From: Achromobacter sp. Marseille-Q4962
Lineage (GTDB): Bacteria; Pseudomonadota; Gammaproteobacteria; Burkholderiales; Burkholderiaceae_B
DNA length: 64,000 bases
Reading direction: 5' to 3'
Assembly (NCBI RefSeq): GCF_943737005.1
Contig: NZ_CALSFU010000011.1
Coordinates: forward strand, 1-64,000
The stretch's first letter is position 1. Each line of letters opens with the position of its first letter. The notes under the pieces were generated by a model, which had not been told where the DNA came from, made no database searches, and saw only the letters and a program-made list of their open reading frames with translations. The translations under genes were made by a program, and so were the position numbers. Shown piece by piece: positions 45,537-55,471 of the stretch.

Positions 45537-46934
45537 TCAGCCCGGCTTGCGGGCGTTGGTCATGTCGGCCGGCACGACCCACTGCGCGAATTCCGCCTCG
45601 GTCAGGAAGCCCAGCGCCAGCGCCGACTCCTTGAGCGACAGGCCTTCCTTGTGCGCCTTCTTGGCGATCTGCGCGGCCTTGTCGTAGCCGATGTGCGGGT
45701 TGAGCGCCGTCACGAGCATGAGCGAGCGGTCCACCAGCTCGGCGATGCGCTCGCGGTTGGGCTGGATGCCGGCCGCGCAGTGTTGGTTGAAGCTGGCCAT
45801 GCCGTCGGTCAGCAGGCGCGCCGATTGCAGGAAGTTGTGGATGATGAGCGGCTTGTAGACGTTGAGCTCGAAGTTGCCGCTGGCGCCGCCGATGTTGATG
45901 GCCACGTCGTTGCCCATGACCTGCGCGGCCAGCATGGTGATGGCCTCGCACTGCGTGGGATTGACCTTGCCCGGCATGATGGAGCTGCCCGGCTCGTTCT
46001 CGGGAATGCTGATCTCGCCCAGGCCCGAGCGCGGGCCGCTGGCGAGCCAGCGCACGTCATTGGCGATTTTCATGAGTCCGGCGGCCAGCGACTTGAGCGC
46101 GCCGTGCGCGAACAGCAGGCCCTCGTGCGAAGCCAGCGCCTGGAACTTGTTGGGCGCCGAGACGAAGGCAGTCTCGGTGCTGTGCGCGAGTTCGGCCGCC
46201 ACCTTGGCGCTGAACTGCGGATGGGCGTTCAGACCCGTGCCTACGGCGGTGCCGCCGATGGCGAGCTGGTGCAGGCCCGGCAGGGTGGCGCGGATCTGCT
46301 GCTCGGCCAGGTCGAGCTGCGCCACGTAGCCGGAGATCTCCTGGCCCAGCGTCAGCGGCGTGGCGTCCTGCAGGTGCGTGCGGCCGATCTTGACGATGTC
46401 GTAGAATTCGGCGCTCTTGGCCGCCAGCGTGGCGCGCAGCGCCTTCAGGGCCGGCAGCAGGTGGTGCTCGACCTGCACGGCGGCGGCCACGTGCATGGCG
46501 GTGGGGAAGGTATCGTTGGAAGACTGCCCGCGGTTGACGTGGTCGTTCGGATGGACCTTGCGGGCCTCGCCGCGCTCGCCACCCAGCAGTTCCGAGGCGC
46601 GGTTGGCCAGCACCTCGTTCATGTTCATGTTGCTCTGCGTGCCCGACCCGGTCTGCCAGACCGACAGCGGAAACTCGTCCGGCCACTTGCCGGCGATGAC
46701 CTCGTCGGCCGCCTTCACGATGGCGTCGGCGATCTTGGGGTCGAGCTCGCCCAGTTCGGCATTCACCTTGGCGGCGGCGCGCTTGAGCCGCGCCATCGCC
46801 TCCACCAGCGGAGCCGGCATCTTCTCGGTGGAAATGGCGAAAAAGTGCAGCGAACGCTGGGTCTGGGCGCCCCACAGGTGATCCTGCGGGACCTCGATGG
46901 GGCCGAAAGTATCTTTTTCGATGCGGGTCTTCAT
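45537..46934 (-). CDS. fumC: Fumarate hydratase, class II
   Basis: A 465-residue iron-independent fumarase. [12 protein letters not shown], the [21 protein letters not shown] block and the signature [16 protein letters not shown] (active-site loop, about 318-333) are all intact. It interconverts fumarate and malate in the TCA cycle. Start 46934 is the family N-terminus ([16 protein letters not shown]); the frame extends 26 codons upstream. A Fur-like sequence lies about 65 bp before the start in the divergent promoter region. Confidence 0.96.
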   Translation of the reverse strand: MKTRIEKDTFGPIEVPQDHLWGAQTQRSLHFFAISTEKMPAPLVEAMARLKRAAAKVNAELGELDPKIADAIVKAADEVIAGKWPDEFPLSVWQTGSGTQSNMNMNEVLANRASELLGGERGEARKVHPNDHVNRGQSSNDTFPTAMHVAAAVQVEHHLLPALKALRATLAAKSAEFYDIVKIGRTHLQDATPLTLGQEISGYVAQLDLAEQQIRATLPGLHQLAIGGTAVGTGLNAHPQFSAKVAAELAHSTETAFVSAPNKFQALASHEGLLFAHGALKSLAAGLMKIANDVRWLASGPRSGLGEISIPENEPGSSIMPGKVNPTQCEAITMLAAQVMGNDVAINIGGASGNFELNVYKPLIIHNFLQSARLLTDGMASFNQHCAAGIQPNRERIAELVDRSLMLVTALNPHIGYDKAAQIAKKAHKEGLSLKESALALGFLTEAEFAQWVVPADMTNARKPG

Positions 46935-46997
46935 GCGCGTGCGGCTCCGTAACGGCGGCCGGCCGGATGCGCAGCGCGCCCGGTGCGGCAGCTTATT

Positions 46998-47016
46998 GAG
47001 AATAACAATCAATCAT
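46998..47016. promoter_or_regulatory. Possible Fur box in the fumC-tsaE promoter region
   Basis: The 19-mer GAGAATAACAATCAATCAT matches the Fur consensus GATAATGATAATCATTATC at 12 of 19 positions, mostly in the first two hexamers. It lies in an AT-rich island of an otherwise GC-rich region. Fur control of class II fumarase is known in pseudomonads, which makes the match worth noting; by sequence alone it is weak. Confidence 0.35.
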
Positions 47017-47039
47017 AGATTAGCAGAAACCCGCATTCC

Positions 47040-47045
47040 TATAAT
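47040..47045 (+). promoter_or_regulatory. Consensus -10 box (TATAAT) for tsaE
   Basis: A perfect TATAAT 72 bp before the tsaE start, with TAGATT (47016-47021) at 18 bp as a poor -35. It probably drives tsaE and amiC. Confidence 0.55.
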
Positions 47046-47116
47046 GGCGTACGCCGATCGCGTCCGGCCGGGCCTCGTGCCTGTCTCGCTTTCTCTTTTA
47101 CCACTCGCCCCGCGCC

Positions 47117-47653
47117 ATGTCCGCTCCCTTACGCAGCGCCACCCTGCACCTGCCCGATGAAACCGCCACCGAGGATCTCGCCCGGCGGCTTGCCCCCCTG
47201 GTCAGCGGCCAGCACGGCCCCGCCGGGGGACACATCCACCTCCGGGGCGACCTCGGCGCGGGAAAAACCGCCTTTACCCGGGCGTTGTTGCGTGCTTGCG
47301 GCATTGCGGGCCGGATCAAGAGTCCGAGCTACGCGCTGCTTGAATCCTATAAAGTTTCTAACTTATACTTCTATCACTTTGATTTTTATAGATTTAGTGA
47401 TTCGCGCGAATGGCTGGACGCAGGATTCCGGGATTTGCTGCGTGACGACGCAGTCGTTTTGATCGAATGGCCGGAACGGGCCGAGGGCCTCTTGCCCCCT
47501 CCCGACCTGCTGATTTCCCTGGCCTATGCGGGCCAGGGACGCGACGCCACCCTCAGCGCCTACACTCCCCGAGGACAAACATGGTTGAACGCGATTGTCC
47601 CCCCGCCCCTGGCGGCGCCCTCCCCTCGGAAGGCGCCACCCGGCGCCGCCTGA
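47117..47653 (+). CDS. tsaE: tRNA threonylcarbamoyladenosine biosynthesis ATPase TsaE
   Basis: A 178-residue P-loop protein; Walker A GDLGAGKT spans 44-51. SPSYALLESY, HFDFYRFxDxREWLDAGF and VVLIEWPERAEGLLP are TsaE hallmarks. It energises the TsaB-TsaD complex that makes t6A37 on tRNA. An unusual stretch of about 22 codons (47336-47403, LLESYKVSNLYFYHFDFYRF) uses mostly A/T-ending codons including TTA and AGA, in contrast to the rest of the gene. Its 3' 73 bp overlap the amiC start in another frame. Confidence 0.95.
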   Translation: MSAPLRSATLHLPDETATEDLARRLAPLVSGQHGPAGGHIHLRGDLGAGKTAFTRALLRACGIAGRIKSPSYALLESYKVSNLYFYHFDFYRFSDSREWLDAGFRDLLRDDAVVLIEWPERAEGLLPPPDLLISLAYAGQGRDATLSAYTPRGQTWLNAIVPPPLAAPSPRKAPPGAA

Positions 47654-48969
47654 TCAGCGTCGCCGCCACGCTGCTCGTCCTCCCCGTCATCCCCCGGCTG
47701 GCCCAGGCCGCCACCATCCTGGCCGTGCGCACCTGGCCGGCCGACGAGTACACCCGGGTCACGCTCGAACTGGACAGCGAGCTCAAGGCCGAGCACTTCA
47801 CGCTCGAAAACCCCCACCGGCTGGTGGTGGACATCGAGGGACTGACCCTCAGCCCCGCGCTCAACGACCTGGTTTCCAAGGTCCGCCCCGACGATCCCTA
47901 CATCCAGAGCCTGCGCGTGGCGCAGAACCGGCCCAACGTCGTGCGCATGGTGTTCGACCTGAAGCAGGCGGTGGCGCCGCAGGTGTTCACCCTGAAGCCG
48001 GTGGCCGACTACCAGTACCGCCTGGTGCTGGATCTCTATCCCAAGATCGCGCAAGACCCGCTGGTGGCCATCCTCAACAAGCAGAGCGGCCCCGACGTGG
48101 ACGATCCGCTGGCGCGCATCCTCGAAGACATCCAGCGCAATCCGGTCACCCGGCAGGACGCGCCCGAGCCGCCGCTGGCGCGGGGCCAGCAGCCCGCGCC
48201 GGCGCTGCCCACGCCGCCCAAGCCCTCGGCCCCGTCCACGGCGGGCCGCAAGCGCCGCATGCTGACCATCGCGCTCGATCCCGGCCACGGCGGCGAAGAC
48301 CCGGGCGCCATCGGCAACAGCGGCCTGCGCGAGAAAGACGTGGTGCTGCGCATCGCGCGGCGGCTGAAAAGCCTCATCGACAGCCAGCCCGACATGCGGG
48401 CCTATCTGACGCGCGACGACGACTACTTCGTGCCGCTGCACGTGCGCGTGCAGAAGGCCAGGCGCGTGCGGGCGGATCTTTTCATTTCCATCCACGCGGA
48501 CGCGTGGATCAAGCCCTCGGCCAACGGCTCGTCGGTGTTCGCGCTGTCGCAGCGGGGCGCCTCCAGCGCGCAGGCGCGCTGGATGGCCGACAAGGAAAAC
48601 GCGGCCGACCTGATCGGCGGCGTGAACCTCGGCAGCCACGACCGCCAGGTCGCCAAGGTGCTGCTGGACCTCTCCACCACCGCGCAGATCAACGATTCGC
48701 TCAAGGTGGGCAGCGCCTTCCTGGACGAAATCAAGAAGATCAACCGCCTGCACAAGAACAGCGTGGAGCAGGCCGGTTTCGCGGTGCTCAAGGCGCCGGA
48801 CATTCCTTCCATCCTGGTGGAAACCGCCTTCATCAGCAATCCGCAGGAAGAGGCGCTGCTGCGCAGCACCTCTCACCAGGAGAAGCTGGCCCAGGCCATG
48901 ATGACGGGCATCCAGCGGTACTTCACCGCCAATCCGCCGCTGGCGCGGATCGCCGACGCCGCGGGTTGA
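47581..48969 (+). CDS. amiC: N-acetylmuramoyl-L-alanine amidase AmiC
   Basis: A 462-residue cell-division amidase. A probable Tat signal (TRRRLIS at 20-26 followed by a hydrophobic stretch) leads into an AMIN domain (about 45-150) that targets the septum. A proline-rich linker then precedes the zinc amidase domain (about 230-455). Zinc ligands and catalytic residues lie in DPGHGGEDPG, SIHADAW and the VETAFISN glutamate. It splits septal peptidoglycan, normally when activated by NlpD. ATG 47581 is inside the end of tsaE in another frame, with GAGGAC upstream. Confidence 0.94.
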   Translation: MVERDCPPAPGGALPSEGATRRRLISVAATLLVLPVIPRLAQAATILAVRTWPADEYTRVTLELDSELKAEHFTLENPHRLVVDIEGLTLSPALNDLVSKVRPDDPYIQSLRVAQNRPNVVRMVFDLKQAVAPQVFTLKPVADYQYRLVLDLYPKIAQDPLVAILNKQSGPDVDDPLARILEDIQRNPVTRQDAPEPPLARGQQPAPALPTPPKPSAPSTAGRKRRMLTIALDPGHGGEDPGAIGNSGLREKDVVLRIARRLKSLIDSQPDMRAYLTRDDDYFVPLHVRVQKARRVRADLFISIHADAWIKPSANGSSVFALSQRGASSAQARWMADKENAADLIGGVNLGSHDRQVAKVLLDLSTTAQINDSLKVGSAFLDEIKKINRLHKNSVEQAGFAVLKAPDIPSILVETAFISNPQEEALLRSTSHQEKLAQAMMTGIQRYFTANPPLARIADAAG

Positions 48970-48977
48970 GCCCGCGG

Positions 48978-49009
48978 CCCGGCGCGCCTGGCCGGTCAGG
49001 CGCGCCGGG
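48978..49009. terminator. Convergent hairpin between amiC and dedA
   Basis: A perfect 13-bp stem: CCCGGCGCGCCTG (48978-48990) with CAGGCGCGCCGGG (48997-49009), loop GCCGGT. It covers the last codons of the dedA-family gene. There is no T-run, but the stem is strong enough to act on both [11 protein letters not shown]. Confidence 0.6.
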
Positions 49010-49634
49010 CGCCGCGCAGCAGCTTGACCATCCCCGCCAGCGCCACCGGCACGATGGCCGCGGCCAGGCCGATGAGCACGATGGTGTTCAGGTGCTCGCG
49101 CACCAGCGGGATGTTGCCGAAGAAATAGCCGGCCGCCACCAGGCCCGCCACCCACAGCACCGCGCCGCCGATATTGAAAAGCTGGAACCGCCCCAGCGGC
49201 ATTTCGGCCACGCCGGCCACGAACGGCGCGAAGGTGCGCACCACCGGAATGAAGCGCGACATGACGATGGTCTTGCCGCCGTGCTTTTCATAGAAGGCAT
49301 GCGTGCGCATGAGCGCCTTGCGGTCGAGGAAACGCAGGTTCATGGAGAACACCCGCGGCCCGATGTACCGGCCGATGGCGTAGTTCACCGAATTGCCGGT
49401 AACCGCGGCCACGATGAGCAGCACGCTCAGCAGGACGGGGTCCAGGCTGCCGGAGGCGCCGAACGCGCCTGCGATGAAGAGCAGCGAATCGCCCGGCAGG
49501 AACGGCAGCACCACCAGCCCGGTTTCCGCGAACACGATCAGGAACAGCACCAGGTACACCCACACGCCGTACTGCTGGACCCACACGCCCAGCGTCTGGT
49601 CGATGTGGAGCACCATATTGAAGAATTCGAGCAT
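48996..49634 (-). CDS. DedA-family membrane protein
   Basis: A 212-residue membrane protein with 5-6 hydrophobic segments. The family motifs are ETGLVVLPFLPGDSLLF and MSRFIPVVRTFAPFVAGVAEM (the conserved FxRFxPxxRTFxPxxAG box). DedA proteins flip or recycle undecaprenyl phosphate and other lipids. It ends inside the hairpin shared with amiC and starts 97 bp from the divergent mutL gene. Confidence 0.92.
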   Translation of the reverse strand: MLEFFNMVLHIDQTLGVWVQQYGVWVYLVLFLIVFAETGLVVLPFLPGDSLLFIAGAFGASGSLDPVLLSVLLIVAAVTGNSVNYAIGRYIGPRVFSMNLRFLDRKALMRTHAFYEKHGGKTIVMSRFIPVVRTFAPFVAGVAEMPLGRFQLFNIGGAVLWVAGLVAAGYFFGNIPLVREHLNTIVLIGLAAAIVPVALAGMVKLLRGARRA

Positions 49635-49731
49635 TCGCGCAACCTGTGAATAGGGGACATTCGTCCGCGACTATAGCCCACCATGGCGGGAGGCTAAAAT
49701 CGTCCACATAGTCCTTCCGCCTGTCCGCCTC

Positions 49732-51639
49732 ATGACCGAACGCCGCTCCATTCTCGCGCTCCCCGACCTGCTGATCAGCCAGATCGCCGCCGGCGAAGTC
49801 ATCGAGCGGCCCGCTTCCGTGCTCAAGGAAATCCTCGAGAACGCCATCGACGCGGGCGCGCGCGCCATCGAGGTGCGGCTGGAAGGCGGCGGCATCCGGC
49901 GCATCGCCGTGACCGACGACGGCTTCGGCATTCCGCCCGGCGAACTGCCGCTGGCGCTGGCGCGGCACGCCACCAGCAAGATCCGTTCGCTGGCCGAGCT
50001 CGAATCCGTAGCCTCCATGGGGTTTCGCGGCGAGGCGCTGGCCTCCATCGCGTCCGTGGCGCAGGTGACCCTCATTTCCCGCACGCGCGATGGCGAGCAT
50101 GCCTGGCAGATCGACGGCGCGAGCCTGCAGGTAAGTCCCGCCTCCGGACCGCCCGGCACCACGGTCGACGTGCGCCAACTGTTCGACGCGGTGCCGGCCC
50201 GGCGCAAGTTCCTGCGTTCCGAAGCCACCGAGTTCGGGCACTGCCTGGACGCCATGGAGCGCATCGCGCTGGCCCACCCGAACATCGCCTTCCGGCTCTT
50301 TCACCACGACCGCGCGCAGCGCCAGTGGCTGCCGGCCGACCCGCTCCAGCGCATCCGCGACGTGCTGGGCGCCGAGTTCACCGAGCACGGCCTGCCGCTG
50401 ACTCATGCCATGGGCGCGGTAAGCCTGGCGGGCATGATCACCCGTCCCACGGCCGCGCGGGCGCGCGCCGACCGCCAGTATCTGTACGTGAACGGCCGCT
50501 TCGTGCGCGACCGCACCGTGAGCCACGCGCTGCGCGCCGCCTATGCCGACGTGCTGCATGGCGACCGGCAGCCCGCCTACGTGCTTTTCCTGGACATCGA
50601 CCCGGGCGCGGTGGACGTCAACGTGCACCCCGCCAAGCACGAGGTGCGCTTTCGCGACAGCGGCGCGGTGCACCGCTTCGTTTCCCAGGCCGTCGGCCAG
50701 ACGCTTGCCCAGACGGGCGGCGCGGCGGCGGTTCCGGCGGACGGCGCGGCGCCGCGGCCCGAAGCGGCAGCCCGGCCGCCCGCCGTGCAGGCACCGTCCG
50801 CCATTGGCATGAACGGCGCGGGCGGCGCGGCGCATCCGTCCGCGCCCGCCGCGCATGGCGCGCCCTACGGCCTGCGGCCCACGCCTGCGCCGTCGCCGGC
50901 GCGGCCGCATACGCAGGTGCCGTTCCGCCTGCATGAGCCGGCCGGCATTCCGGCCGCCGACTGGCAATCGCTGTACAAGCCGCTGCCCGCGCAGGAACCG
51001 GCCCGGCCCGCGCCGCTGCGCGACCCCGCGCCCGCCGCGCTGCCCCCCGACGAAGAACATCCGCTGGGCATGGCGCTGGCCCAGTTGCACGGCATCTACA
51101 TCCTGGCGCAGAACTGGCGCGGCATGGTGCTGGTGGATATGCACGCCGCGCACGAGCGCGTGGTGTACGAACAGCTCAAGCGCGCGCTGGACGCGCGCAG
51201 CCTGCCGCGCCAGGACCTGCTGGTGCCGGTGGTGTTCCATGCCCAGGAAAAAGACGTGGCCCTGGTCGAGGAATATGCCGAACAGCTCGGCGAACTGGGC
51301 TTCGAAATGCGCCCGGCCGGGCCGGCCTCCATCGCGGTGCGCTCGGTGCCCGCGATTCTCGCGCGCGGCGACATCGAAACGCTGGCGCGCGCCGTGCTGC
51401 GCGACCTGGCCGCGGTGGGCGTCTCGCGCCTGCTCACCGAGCAGCGCAACGAGCTGCTCGCCACCATGGCCTGCCACGGTTCGGTGCGCGCCAACCGCAA
51501 GCTCACGATCGAGGAAATGAACGGTCTGCTGCGCCAGATGGAAGCGACCGAGCGCGCCGACCAGTGCAACCACGGCCGTCCGACCTGGGTGCAGTGGACC
51601 GTGTCCGAACTCGACAAGCTCTTTCTGCGCGGACAGTAA
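49732..51639 (+). CDS. mutL: DNA mismatch repair protein MutL
   Basis: A 635-residue GHKL ATPase. The N-terminal domain holds [33 protein letters not shown], and [14 protein letters not shown] proline/alanine-rich linker (about 330-440) follows. The C-terminal domain carries [12 protein letters not shown] (about 467-478), the endonuclease-type DxHAx2Ex4E motif, with [13 protein letters not shown] and CNHGRPT also present. This pattern belongs to nicking MutL proteins of MutH-less bacteria. miaA follows after 5 bp. Confidence 0.96.
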   Translation: MTERRSILALPDLLISQIAAGEVIERPASVLKEILENAIDAGARAIEVRLEGGGIRRIAVTDDGFGIPPGELPLALARHATSKIRSLAELESVASMGFRGEALASIASVAQVTLISRTRDGEHAWQIDGASLQVSPASGPPGTTVDVRQLFDAVPARRKFLRSEATEFGHCLDAMERIALAHPNIAFRLFHHDRAQRQWLPADPLQRIRDVLGAEFTEHGLPLTHAMGAVSLAGMITRPTAARARADRQYLYVNGRFVRDRTVSHALRAAYADVLHGDRQPAYVLFLDIDPGAVDVNVHPAKHEVRFRDSGAVHRFVSQAVGQTLAQTGGAAAVPADGAAPRPEAAARPPAVQAPSAIGMNGAGGAAHPSAPAAHGAPYGLRPTPAPSPARPHTQVPFRLHEPAGIPAADWQSLYKPLPAQEPARPAPLRDPAPAALPPDEEHPLGMALAQLHGIYILAQNWRGMVLVDMHAAHERVVYEQLKRALDARSLPRQDLLVPVVFHAQEKDVALVEEYAEQLGELGFEMRPAGPASIAVRSVPAILARGDIETLARAVLRDLAAVGVSRLLTEQRNELLATMACHGSVRANRKLTIEEMNGLLRQMEATERADQCNHGRPTWVQWTVSELDKLFLRGQ

Positions 51640-51644
51640 GCCCC

Positions 51645-52619
51645 ATGCCTGCCTCTCCCGCCCCGGCTTTGCCGGTGATCTGCCTGGCCGGCCCCACGGC
51701 CGCCGGCAAGAGCGCATCCACGCTGGCGCTGGCCGAGCGCTGGCCGCTGGAGATCGTCAATGTGGATTCGGCCACGATCTATCGCGGCATGGACATCGGC
51801 ACGGCCAAGCCCACCGCCGCCGAGCGGGCTCGCGTGCCGCAGCACCTGCTGGACATCCTGGACCCCGCGCAGTCGTACAGCGCGGCCGAGTTCCGCTCGG
51901 ACGCGCTGCGGCTGATCGGCGAGATCCGCGCGCGCGGCCGCATTCCGCTGCTGGCCGGCGGCACCATGATGTATTACAAGGCCCTGCGCGAAGGGCTGGA
52001 CGATCTGCCCCAGGCCGACCCCGCGCTGCGCGCGGAGCTGGAGGCGCGCGCGGCGCGCCTGGGCTGGCCGGCCCTGCACGCCGAGCTGGCGGCGCTGGAC
52101 CCGGCCACGGCCGCCCGACTCGCGCCCAACGACAGCCAGCGCATCCAGCGCGCGCTCGAGATCTGCATGCTGAGCGGACAGCCCATGTCGGCGCTCCTCA
52201 CGCGCGCGCAGCGCCGGCCTGCCGAGGACGCCGGGCGCTACGTGACCATCAGTCTGGAGCCCTCCGAACGCGCGGCCCTGCATGCGCGCATCGCGCAGCG
52301 CTTCGACGCCATGCTGCAGGCGGGCCTGCTGGAAGAAGTGCGCGCGCTGCACGCGCGCCCCGACCTTCACCCCGGCCTGCCTTCGGTGCGCTGCGTGGGA
52401 TACCGGCAGATGTGGGCCCACCTGGACGGCGAGGCCACGCTGGCCGAGGCCCGCGAACAGGCCATCGCCGCCACGCGCCAGCTCGCCAAACGGCAGATCA
52501 CCTGGCTGCGCGCGCAGCCGTCGCGCATCGTCGTGGACTGCCTGGCGCCGGATGCGGTGTCGCGCGCCATCGACGCGGCGGCGGCCGTGCTGGCCGCGGG
52601 GAAAAGCGCGAACCGCTAG
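51645..52619 (+). CDS. miaA: tRNA dimethylallyltransferase
   Basis: A 324-residue enzyme with P-loop GPTAAGKS (16-23), [31 protein letters not shown] and [11 protein letters not shown]. It adds a dimethylallyl group to A37 of UNN-decoding tRNAs. The mutL-miaA gene order is widely conserved. ATG 51645 lies 5 bp after the mutL stop; a hairpin with the convergent purM follows. Confidence 0.96.
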   Translation: MPASPAPALPVICLAGPTAAGKSASTLALAERWPLEIVNVDSATIYRGMDIGTAKPTAAERARVPQHLLDILDPAQSYSAAEFRSDALRLIGEIRARGRIPLLAGGTMMYYKALREGLDDLPQADPALRAELEARAARLGWPALHAELAALDPATAARLAPNDSQRIQRALEICMLSGQPMSALLTRAQRRPAEDAGRYVTISLEPSERAALHARIAQRFDAMLQAGLLEEVRALHARPDLHPGLPSVRCVGYRQMWAHLDGEATLAEAREQAIAATRQLAKRQITWLRAQPSRIVVDCLAPDAVSRAIDAAAAVLAAGKSANR

Positions 52620-52625
52620 CGTGCG

Positions 52626-52659
52626 CGGCCGCCGCGCCGGAAAAACCGGCCGGCGGCCG
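52626..52659. terminator. Convergent hairpin between miaA and purM
   Basis: CGGCCGCCG (52626-52634) pairs with CGGCGGCCG (52651-52659) and GCCGG with CCGGC further in, leaving one bulge and an AAAAA loop. It is a long GC stem in a 52-bp convergent gap, so a shared terminator is likely despite the missing T-run. Confidence 0.6.
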
Positions 52660-52671
52660 ACTTGTGCGGCG

Positions 52672-53721
<1,050 letters not shown>

Positions 53722-54074
53722 GAGAAAAGCCGTGGGATATGTAACAATTGCGGGGATTTGAGGTGGAACGCCCTGCATTTTACGATGCCGCGGCCTTTTG
53801 GCGGACGCCGGCCGCCCGCCGGGGGCGGCCGCGAGGCCGCAAAGAGGCGCAAAGCCGCGCCCCGCAACGCCCCGGGCGCGACACCGGCGGCCCAGGTAGT
53901 TTAAAGTGTAGGGTTGGCCGACCTTGGATTTGTCCTCTTTTGGCAGGACGGACCCAGCCCGCCAGACCGTGTTTTTTGGCTTTCCGGCGCACCGGCAGCG
54001 CTGCCCGGCCTTGCCGCTTCCCTCGGGACGCGGGCCCGGGCGGAAAACCCGGACTGCCTGATCGATAACCTCTC
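53722..54074. other. Divergent intergenic region between purM and hda
   Basis: 353 bp without a gene. It contains two overlapping, mutually exclusive GC hairpins: CGGCCGCCC/GGGCGGCCG (53809-53831) and GCGGCC/GGCCGC (53825-53840). A small AT-rich spot (TTTAAAGTGTAG, 53900-53911) is the best promoter candidate; on the minus strand it offers TACACT. No riboswitch or PurR-type site was recognised. Confidence 0.6.
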
Positions 54075-54776
54075 ATGAACCGCCAGCTGCTGCTCGACGT
54101 TCTTCCCGCGCCAGCGCCCTCGCTGAACAATTACATCGCCGGCCCCAACGGGGAAGCGCTGGCCGCCGTGCGCGCGCTCGCGCCGGGCCGCGCGCTCTAC
54201 ATCTGGGGCCCGGCGGGCTGCGGGCGCAGCCATCTGCTGCGCGCGCTCACGGCCCGCCCCGACGCGGTCTACATCGACGAGGCGCGCGGCGCGCGCATGC
54301 TGCGCGAGCTGGCCGAGGCCGATTCCGCCGCGCCCATGCCCAAGTTCGTGGCGGTGGACGACGTGCACCGCATGGACGAACGCCGGCAGGCCGGCCTGTT
54401 CGCCCTGTACAACCGCTGGCGCGAATCCGCCGCCACCGGACGCGCCTTTGCGCTGGCCGTGGCCGGCGACCGCGCGCCGCTGTCGATGCCGCTGCGCGAA
54501 GACCTGCGCACCCGGCTCGGCTGGGACCTGGTGTTCCGCCTGGATCCGCTGTCCGACGCCGACAAGCTCGCCGCGCTGAGCGCGCAGGCCGCCGAACGCG
54601 GCATGCAGCTCGCCCCCGAGATCATCAACTGGATGCTCACGCACCACGAGCGCGACATCCGCAAACTGGCCGCGCTCGTCGACGCGCTGGACCGCTATTC
54701 GCTGGCCACCGGCCGCCCCATCACCCTGCCCCTGCTGCGCGCCATGCTCGCAGATCCTGATTCGCAACGCACATGA
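54075..54776 (+). CDS. hda: DnaA regulatory inactivator Hda
   Basis: A 233-residue AAA+ protein related to DnaA domain III. It begins with the sliding-clamp-binding motif QLLLDV (4-9). The nucleotide loop reads GPAGCGRSHLL, with arginine in the Walker A lysine position as in known Hda proteins. VAVDDVHRMD is Walker B, and HHERDIRKLAALVDALD is sensor 2. It stimulates DnaA-ATP hydrolysis after initiation. Its last four bases overlap the next gene (ATGA). Confidence 0.93.
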   Translation: MNRQLLLDVLPAPAPSLNNYIAGPNGEALAAVRALAPGRALYIWGPAGCGRSHLLRALTARPDAVYIDEARGARMLRELAEADSAAPMPKFVAVDDVHRMDERRQAGLFALYNRWRESAATGRAFALAVAGDRAPLSMPLREDLRTRLGWDLVFRLDPLSDADKLAALSAQAAERGMQLAPEIINWMLTHHERDIRKLAALVDALDRYSLATGRPITLPLLRAMLADPDSQRT

Positions 54777-55471
54777 CCTTCCGACGACTCGCCCTGTTCG
54801 ACCTGGATCACACCCTGTTGCCGCTGGACAGCGACTATCAATGGGCCGACTATCTGGCGCGCACCGGCCGCGCGGGCGATCCCGACGAGGCCCGGCGCCG
54901 CAACGACGACCTCATGGAGCGGTACAACCGCGGCGAGCTGACGGCCGAGCAGGCCGCCGAGTTCATGCTGGGCCTGCTGGCCGCGCACACGCCGTTCGAC
55001 CTGGCCGCCTGGCACGAGGAGTTCATGGCCGAGGTCGTGCGCCCCTCCATCACGCCGGCCGCGCGCGAGCTGGTGCAGTCCCACCTCGAGGCGGGCGATC
55101 TGTGCGCGGTGGTCACGGCGACCAACAGTTTCGTCACCGCGCCCATCGCGCGCGCTTTCGGCGTGCCGCACCTGGTGGCCACCGACCCGCAGTACCTGAA
55201 CGGCCGTTTCACCGGCCGCATCCAGGGCACCCCCAGCTTCAAGGAAGGCAAGGTCATCCGCGTCAACGACTGGCTGGCCGCCATGGGCCTGACCCTTGCG
55301 GATTTTTCCGAATCGTTTTTCTATAGCGATTCCGTGAACGACGTGCCCCTGCTCGAGAAAGTGAGCCAGCCGATCGCGGCCAACCCCAGCCCCGCGCTGC
55401 GCGAAATCGCGCGCGGCCGCGGCTGGCAGGTGATCGACCTGTTCGACCACATGGAAGATGCGAAGTCCTGA
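54773..55471 (+). CDS. HAD-superfamily phosphatase, SerB-like (HAD-IB)
   Basis: A 232-residue hydrolase. The DLDHT motif has nucleophile D10 and acid D12; the threonine of motif II is in TATNSF, the lysine in PSFKEGK and the metal acids in YSDSVNDVPLLE. It is of the HAD-IB group (phosphoserine phosphatase/PGPase-like), with the substrate unknown. It overlaps hda by ATGA and its stop overlaps the ATG of pcnB by one base; the hda-HAD-pcnB-folK order is common in Burkholderiales. Confidence 0.9.
   Translation: MTFRRLALFDLDHTLLPLDSDYQWADYLARTGRAGDPDEARRRNDDLMERYNRGELTAEQAAEFMLGLLAAHTPFDLAAWHEEFMAEVVRPSITPAARELVQSHLEAGDLCAVVTATNSFVTAPIARAFGVPHLVATDPQYLNGRFTGRIQGTPSFKEGKVIRVNDWLAAMGLTLADFSESFFYSDSVNDVPLLEKVSQPIAANPSPALREIARGRGWQVIDLFDHMEDAKS

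Noticed and set aside
53722-54074. Purine riboswitch or PurR site before purM
   Set aside because: No conserved purine aptamer core or ACGCAAACG-like operator could be found in the gap.
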